Notes under the pieces: model-generated
Told to the model about the DNA's origin: nothing
What the model saw: only the letters and a program-made list of their open reading frames with translations
Database searches by the model: none
Translations under genes and position numbers: made by a program
Assembly (NCBI GenBank): GCA_009711705.1
Contig: VENG01000028.1
Span: forward strand, 62,001 to 126,000
Length of the DNA stretch: 64,000 bases
DNA from: Bacillota bacterium
GTDB taxonomy: Bacteria > Bacillota > Desulfotomaculia > Desulfotomaculales > VENG01
Reading direction: 5' to 3'
Shown: piece by piece, positions 59,782 through 64,000 of the stretch
Layout of the letters: every line of letters starts with the position of its first letter
Position numbering within the stretch: position 1 is the stretch's first letter

Positions 59782-59979
59782 TTGACTGAGAGACCTTATC
59801 ATCCGGATTTTAGCCACAGGGAACCGGAACTGCAGGAAGACCTGCACCGCCCGGTGGGTGTACCCAGGGCCAGGGAAATAAAATCACAAAAAGCCCAGTT
59901 GAAAAGTAAACACCAACATGGCACAAATGCCGGTGTTAAACTGGAAATGTCCGAAAAAACCGGCCTAAAAAATGAATAG
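59782..59979 (+). CDS. Hypothetical small basic protein, 65 residues
   Basis: 65 residues from TTG behind GAGGAGG with 7-nt spacing, a very strong site. The product is polar and probably disordered (PYHPDFSHREPELQEDLHRP, then REIKSQKAQLKSKHQHGTNA) with no TM or cysteine. It is followed at once by a clear terminator (59990-60018), so it is a real single-gene transcript. Small polar proteins like this are common in spores, but there is no direct evidence here. Not recognised. Confidence 0.72.
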   Translation: MTERPYHPDFSHREPELQEDLHRPVGVPRAREIKSQKAQLKSKHQHGTNAGVKLEMSEKTGLKNE

Positions 59980-59989
59980 AAAAAATATA

Positions 59990-60018
59990 AGGAGACAAAA
60001 GAATTGTCTCCTTTTTTT
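59990..60018 (+). terminator. Terminator after the 65-residue gene
   Basis: AGGAGACAA (59990-59998) pairs with TTGTCTCCT (60004-60012), followed directly by seven T. Confidence 0.92.
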
Positions 60019-60157
60019 ACCGTATAATATTCTGACTTTTTTGTGCCATAAACAGGAAAACAAAAATTCTTGTAGAATTTTAAATTATTCGTAACATGTT
60101 TGCCAGATAAAACAACATTGCGTGCAATTGGCATTTTTTTAAAAGGAGTAGCAGTAA

Positions 60158-61384
60158 ATGTCCAGAATTACATTTATTTCTTTGGTAGCGTTGTTTTTTT
60201 ACTTTTTAACAATAGCTCTTTGGATACCCGAAGGAGTCGCTGCACCCCAAAACCACATTAACGAATCTATATTACTAGTTATGGTTTGCATACTGCTATC
60301 TAATATTAAAAAGCGCAAAAAAATTGAAGACCAGTTGAAATACATAAGCTACCATGACACTGTAACCGGTCTTTATAACCGCAATTATTTCGAGAAGGAA
60401 CTGCAAAGAATGGATTCAGGCAGACACCTCCCTCTGAGTATAATTGTAGGAGACACCAATAATCTAAAGCTGCTTAACGACGCTTTTGGACATAGTAAGG
60501 GCGACCAACTGCTGCTAAGGATAGCAGGCATATTAAATAATAGCTGCCGCCGGGAAGATATTATTGCCCGCTGGGGCGGAGACGAATTCGCAGTCCTTTT
60601 ACCCAAGACCAGTCGCAGTGAGGCAATGGCAATCTGTAGCAAAATAAAAAAGGCCTGCGCCCAAGAGAAAGAAGACCCCATAAGGCCCAGTATTGCCCTT
60701 GGTACAGCGGCGAAAAATAAACAGGAGGAAAATATCCAGAGGGTCATTAAGACTGCTGAGGATAATATGTACCGGAATAAATTGGTGGAAAGTAAAAGCA
60801 CAAGTTACATCAGTATCTCTTCCTTAAAAAAGATTTTGCGTGAAAAAACCCATGAAACAAAAGAGCATTGCAGACGCATGCGAAAACTGGCAATTAGGGT
60901 GGGAAACAGGCTTAGTCTGGATAGCAATGAGAAAAAGAAATTGATTCTATCGGCGGGCCTGCATGACATTGGCAAAATAGCTGTTCCCAGTGAGATTTTA
61001 AACAAACCTGGACCTCTAACTGCCAGCGAATGGGAAGTTGTCAATTCCCATTCGGAAGTAGGTTACAGAATAGCAGGTGCCCTGCCGGAAATACGTTACT
61101 TAGCTGATTATATTTTATCTCATCACGAGAATTGGGACGGCAACGGGTACCCGCAGGGATTGAAAGGGGAAGAAATACCACTCATTGCGCGTATCATATC
61201 AATTATCGACGCCTACGATGTGATGGTACACGGCCGTCCATATAAAAGCGCTATTAATCACCAGCAGGCCCTGGAAAAGATAAAAAATGCTGCCGGCGTC
61301 CAATTTGACCCGTGCCTTGTGGAAATATTCTTAAAGACATTGCAAGGGACAAATCCTTATGCTGAAAAGGAAACCGCCTTTTAA
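60158..61384 (+). CDS. Membrane GGDEF and HD-GYP cyclic-di-GMP protein
   Basis: 408 residues. Two N-terminal hydrophobic segments (about 5-25 and 36-50) anchor it. The GGDEF domain is complete at about 60-210, with catalytic GGDEF at 140-144 and an inhibitory RxxD site at 131-134, five residues ahead. A C-terminal HD-GYP domain follows: LHDIGKI (His-Asp at about 269-270) and HHENWDGNGYP (322-332). So one protein may both make cyclic di-GMP and break it down. It has AGGAG upstream of ATG and stands alone, convergent with the DUF3298 gene at 61390. The signal sensed is not evident. Confidence 0.92.
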   Translation: MSRITFISLVALFFYFLTIALWIPEGVAAPQNHINESILLVMVCILLSNIKKRKKIEDQLKYISYHDTVTGLYNRNYFEKELQRMDSGRHLPLSIIVGDTNNLKLLNDAFGHSKGDQLLLRIAGILNNSCRREDIIARWGGDEFAVLLPKTSRSEAMAICSKIKKACAQEKEDPIRPSIALGTAAKNKQEENIQRVIKTAEDNMYRNKLVESKSTSYISISSLKKILREKTHETKEHCRRMRKLAIRVGNRLSLDSNEKKKLILSAGLHDIGKIAVPSEILNKPGPLTASEWEVVNSHSEVGYRIAGALPEIRYLADYILSHHENWDGNGYPQGLKGEEIPLIARIISIIDAYDVMVHGRPYKSAINHQQALEKIKNAAGVQFDPCLVEIFLKTLQGTNPYAEKETAF

Positions 61385-61389
61385 ACACT

Positions 61390-62001
61390 TCATATAAACC
61401 TGACTATAGGACTGTCCTCACTTATCAAATTTTGTATTTTCTCATAAGGGATAACAAATTCTGGTATCCCTTCGGCGTGAATAGTATACTCTAATTCCTG
61501 CCAGTAAATAACCAGGGCATCTTCGGTTAGATAAAAATCCTGGTAGTCATCAATGCCTTTAAATTCCTTGATAAGGTGTAAATTTTTTTCCTTTATCTGC
61601 TCTCGTATCATTTTATTCAATACAATCCTATAGTCGCTGTTCCTTTTGAATAGTTCATACAGCTTATAGACTTTGCCCGTGTCCAAATCCGCAGTAACTG
61701 ATTTCTGCATGTTGAGGCCATTGGCGGCGTGTTGCCTGATTTTATAAAATTGGATATTTACGCTTAATATACCCCTGTCATTAAGTGTTACCCGGTACTT
61801 GCCGAAAATTTCACCCCACACGTCGCAGCCCTCCGGTGGAATCAGGCTGTATACCTGCCTTTCAATAGCTTCGTTGATTTTATTTTGAGCTGCGCTATCT
61901 CTCAAGTTTACCACCTGGGGATAAGTAATATGAGTACATTCATTTACTATCATTTTTTCCGCGATTTGCGCTGCATTGTCTCCCCGCTCTTTCATTTTCA
62001 C
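61390..62001 (-). CDS. DUF4163/DUF3298-type protein
   Basis: 203 residues. GTG at 62001 follows AGGAG by 4 nt; ATG at 61995 is also possible. The N-terminal half ECTHITYPQVVNLRDSAAQN matches the DUF4163/PdaC N-domain and the C-terminal half (KVYKLYELFKRNSDYRIVLN, then FYLTEDALVIYWQELEYTIH and IPEFVIPYEKI) matches DUF3298. These domains occur in RsiV and PdaC outside the cell, but no signal peptide is visible here, so location is uncertain. It is convergent with the cyclic-di-GMP gene, with no terminator seen between. Confidence 0.8.
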   Translation of the reverse strand: MKMKERGDNAAQIAEKMIVNECTHITYPQVVNLRDSAAQNKINEAIERQVYSLIPPEGCDVWGEIFGKYRVTLNDRGILSVNIQFYKIRQHAANGLNMQKSVTADLDTGKVYKLYELFKRNSDYRIVLNKMIREQIKEKNLHLIKEFKGIDDYQDFYLTEDALVIYWQELEYTIHAEGIPEFVIPYEKIQNLISEDSPIVRFI

Positions 62002-62217
62002 TCATCTCCTTGGAAGTTACTCACAAACACACATCAGGATAATTAACAATACCTATTTTTTTCAAGCACTGTTTATGCATGCTTCTTTTTTAGACAAATA
62101 CAAGAGGAATTTCTGTTTTGATGTGGAATGCTTTCCCATGGGCATATACCGAACAACAGTTTTGTAGACCCAGAACTTTTACAACTTTAAAAACCTGCAA
62201 CGGGAGGTTAATAATAA

Positions 62218-63366
62218 ATGCGCATACTACACACCTCGGATTGGCACCTGGGACGTATATTCCACGGGGTACACCTGACAGACGACCAGGCATACCTCCT
62301 TGATCGGTTTGTTGATCTTGTGGATGATGCCCGGCCGGACGTAGTTTTAATCGCCGGGGACATATATGACCGATCCGTCCCCCCGACGGATGCAGTTGAC
62401 CTTCTGGACGATGTTCTCTCCCGGATCCTTTTGGATTACAAGGTGCCGGTGATCTTAATTGCGGGTAACCACGATAGCCCGGAACGCCTGGGTTTTGGTA
62501 CCCGCCTTTTGGCCCGGCAGGGTTTATACGTGATTGGCGAGGTCAGTAAAGACCTTACCCCGGTGGCAATTCCCGATGCCGGCGGGCCCGTATATTTTTG
62601 CCCGCTCCCCTACGCGGAACCCCCGGTGGTTAGAGAACGGTTAGCGGTACCAGACGCGTCAAACCAACAACAAGCTTTACAATCCATGATTAATCATATA
62701 GTTGGGCAAATTCCCGATAATAAGCGTAAGGTTGCCCTGGTTCATGCCTATGTGGCAGGCGGAGAAGAAAGTGAGTCCGAAAGGCCATTATCCATCGGTG
62801 GTTCCAGCCAAGTTAACACCACCTGTTTCCAGCCTTTCCATTATACGGCCCTCGGTCACCTGCACCAACCCCAAAACGCCGGCGGGGCAAGTATTCGCTA
62901 TGCCGGTTCTTTAATGAAATACTCTTTCTCGGAGGCCACTCACCGCAAATCAGTAACCATGGTGGAAATGAATGACGCCGGGAAAATCATTCAGGAAGAA
63001 ATAACCCTTACTCCCCGGCGGGATGTGCGCCGCCTGGAAGGAAACTTAACCGATATCCTGGCAGGGCCCCAAAGTGGAGAAAATAAGGAAGATTATATTA
63101 TGGTGACGCTAAAGGATCCCGGCGCCGTCTACGACGCCATCGGTAAACTGCGCACGGTTTATCCCAATGTACTTCATATTGAGCGCCCTCATATGACAAA
63201 CGCCGGGGAACTGCATGGGCCAAGCGGTGACCACCGCGGCCGGAACGAAACGGACCTTTTTTCTGATTTCTTCATTCAAATAACCGGCGAGCCACTGTCC
63301 CGGGAACAGACTGAATTGTTCGCCGAGACAATGGATACAGTTTTTCGCCAGGAACGGGAGGTGTAA
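62218..63366 (+). CDS. sbcD: Exonuclease subunit SbcD
   Basis: 382 residues. The calcineurin-like metallophosphatase/nuclease core is complete: HTSDWHLGRIFHG (Asp8, His10), AGDIYDR, AGNHDSPERLGFG, a VHAYVAGGE histidine and TALGHLHQPQ. The C-terminal domain is the DNA-binding cap. With SbcC (Rad50-like) it forms the SbcCD nuclease that cuts hairpins and protein-bound DNA ends. GGGAGG precedes the ATG by 9 nt. The start of sbcC follows after 2 bp. In a genome with many long palindromes like this one the activity is of direct interest. Confidence 0.95.
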   Translation: MRILHTSDWHLGRIFHGVHLTDDQAYLLDRFVDLVDDARPDVVLIAGDIYDRSVPPTDAVDLLDDVLSRILLDYKVPVILIAGNHDSPERLGFGTRLLARQGLYVIGEVSKDLTPVAIPDAGGPVYFCPLPYAEPPVVRERLAVPDASNQQQALQSMINHIVGQIPDNKRKVALVHAYVAGGEESESERPLSIGGSSQVNTTCFQPFHYTALGHLHQPQNAGGASIRYAGSLMKYSFSEATHRKSVTMVEMNDAGKIIQEEITLTPRRDVRRLEGNLTDILAGPQSGENKEDYIMVTLKDPGAVYDAIGKLRTVYPNVLHIERPHMTNAGELHGPSGDHRGRNETDLFSDFFIQITGEPLSREQTELFAETMDTVFRQEREV

Positions 63367-63368
63367 GC

Positions 63369-64000
63369 ATGCGACCGGTAAAAATATACATGAGCGCCTT
63401 CGGGCCTTACCCGGGCATCCAAACAGTGGACTTCACAGAATTAGAAGGCCGTTCCTTTTTCCTAATCCACGGCCCCACCGGGTCCGGCAAAACCACCATT
63501 TTAGATGCCATGTGCTTCGCCCTTTACGGGAGTACCAGCGGAGCCCAGCGTAACGGCAAGCAAATGCGCAGCGATTATGCTGACCTGTCAACAATCACCG
63601 AAGTGGTTTTTGACTTTACCATAGGTAAAGAAGTTTACCGCATAAAACGCCACCCGGAACAGGACCGCCCCAAAAAGAAAGGCGCGGGCACCACAGTCAT
63701 GAACAGCAACGCCACCTTATGGAAACGTAGCGGCACCGAAAGCGACCGGGAAGAAGGAACCGTTATGGCCAGCGGGACGGTAAAGGTTACCGAGGCCGTG
63801 GAAAGATTGTTAGGGTTTAAAAACCACCAGTTTCGCCAGGTAGTGATGCTGCCCCAGGGGGAATTTCGAGAATTGTTAACGGCCAATTCTGCTAAGCGCC
63901 AGGAAATATTGGAAACACTTTTTCACACCGAACTTTACCGGCGCATTGAACTATGCTTAAAAGAATCGGCAAAGAAACTGGAAAACGAATTAAAAGCACT
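63369..64000 (+). CDS. sbcC: Exonuclease subunit SbcC, 5' part
   Basis: The ATG at 63369 opens a frame that is still open at the window edge (about 210 codons). The product starts VKIYMSAFGPYPGIQTVDFT and has Walker A GPTGSGKTTILDAM (about residues 35-48), AALYGST-like LYGSTSGA, and the Q-loop VVMLPQGEF, as in SbcC/Rad50 ATPases, then the beginning of a coiled coil (RIELCLKESAKKLENELK). It is the ATPase partner of SbcD and follows it by 2 bp, so both are one operon. Confidence 0.93.
   Translation, partial: MRPVKIYMSAFGPYPGIQTVDFTELEGRSFFLIHGPTGSGKTTILDAMCFALYGSTSGAQRNGKQMRSDYADLSTITEVVFDFTIGKEVYRIKRHPEQDRPKKKGAGTTVMNSNATLWKRSGTESDREEGTVMASGTVKVTEAVERLLGFKNHQFRQVVMLPQGEFRELLTANSAKRQEILETLFHTELYRRIELCLKESAKKLENELKA

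Overview
The window looks like chromosome of a spore-forming, strictly anaerobic Firmicute of the Peptococcaceae / Desulfotomaculum type. Signs are strong Shine-Dalgarno sequences with many GTG and TTG starts, an alpha/beta-type small acid-soluble spore protein gene (56905-57186), 2-enoate-reductase-like Fe-S flavoenzymes, a TRAP C4-dicarboxylate transporter, a FmdE-like protein and an apparent selenoprotein. The genus is an inference; no rRNA or core marker gene is present.

Layout. 131-8497: phosphomannomutase, then a minus-strand C4-dicarboxylate block (CitA/DcuS-type sensor kinase, response regulator, two DctP-type binding proteins, DctQ, DctM). 8995-13793: a flavin/Fe-S enoate reductase, a SIMPL protein and a DUF362 ferredoxin-like protein. 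14664-22008: a broken small gene, a Nudix hydrolase, a small gene behind an SD-sequestering hairpin, an ECF sigma/anti-sigma pair, ACT-domain malic enzyme, a SWIM-finger miniprotein and an unknown HTH protein. 22616-22712: a tRNA-Cys(GCA) with tRNA-Sec-like architecture. 24027-31415: FmdE-like protein, nitrilase-family amidase, a membrane coiled-coil/NAGPA pair, a CorC/HlyC-type protein and a deacetylase-DUF4015 fusion. 31416-45605: accessory island with a split MrfA-like helicase between direct repeats, an AT-rich Ski2-like helicase, and a type I restriction-modification operon (half-S, M, RhuM, DinD tail, S, HUH-transposase fragment, R, M48 peptidase) driven by a good sigma-A promoter with an adjoining palindrome. 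45767-51694: second enoate reductase, CBS protein, an orphan omega-RNA-like element, FmdB-like zinc ribbon, an O-methyltransferase and the UGA-containing gene. 52757-64000: MrfB and MrfA, SASP, alanine racemase with FemAB-like ligase, a GGDEF/HD-GYP protein, a DUF3298 protein, and sbcD plus the start of sbcC.

The two strongest leads are: (1) at 51245-51694 a single frame is interrupted by one UGA, in a U-x-C context, followed at the right distance by a hairpin fitting the bacterial SECIS rules, so it reads as an unannotated selenoprotein; and (2) the unusual minor tRNA-Cys with 8-bp acceptor stem, long variable arm, U73 and one bulged base in the T stem.

Almost every long gene-free stretch (8.5-9.0, 12.0-12.5, 13.8-14.65, 16.1-17.0, 22.0-24.0, 27.2-27.8, 51.7-52.75, 53.75-54.2 kb) is filled with one repeat family: 9-bp iterated units, GACAGGATT or GACGGGATT type, facing each other as inverted terminal arrays, together with a second conserved module of about 55 bp. 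Some copies are tandem (404-bp spacing) and some are inverted 35 kb apart. They look like nested non-autonomous elements whose mobilising enzyme is not in the window.
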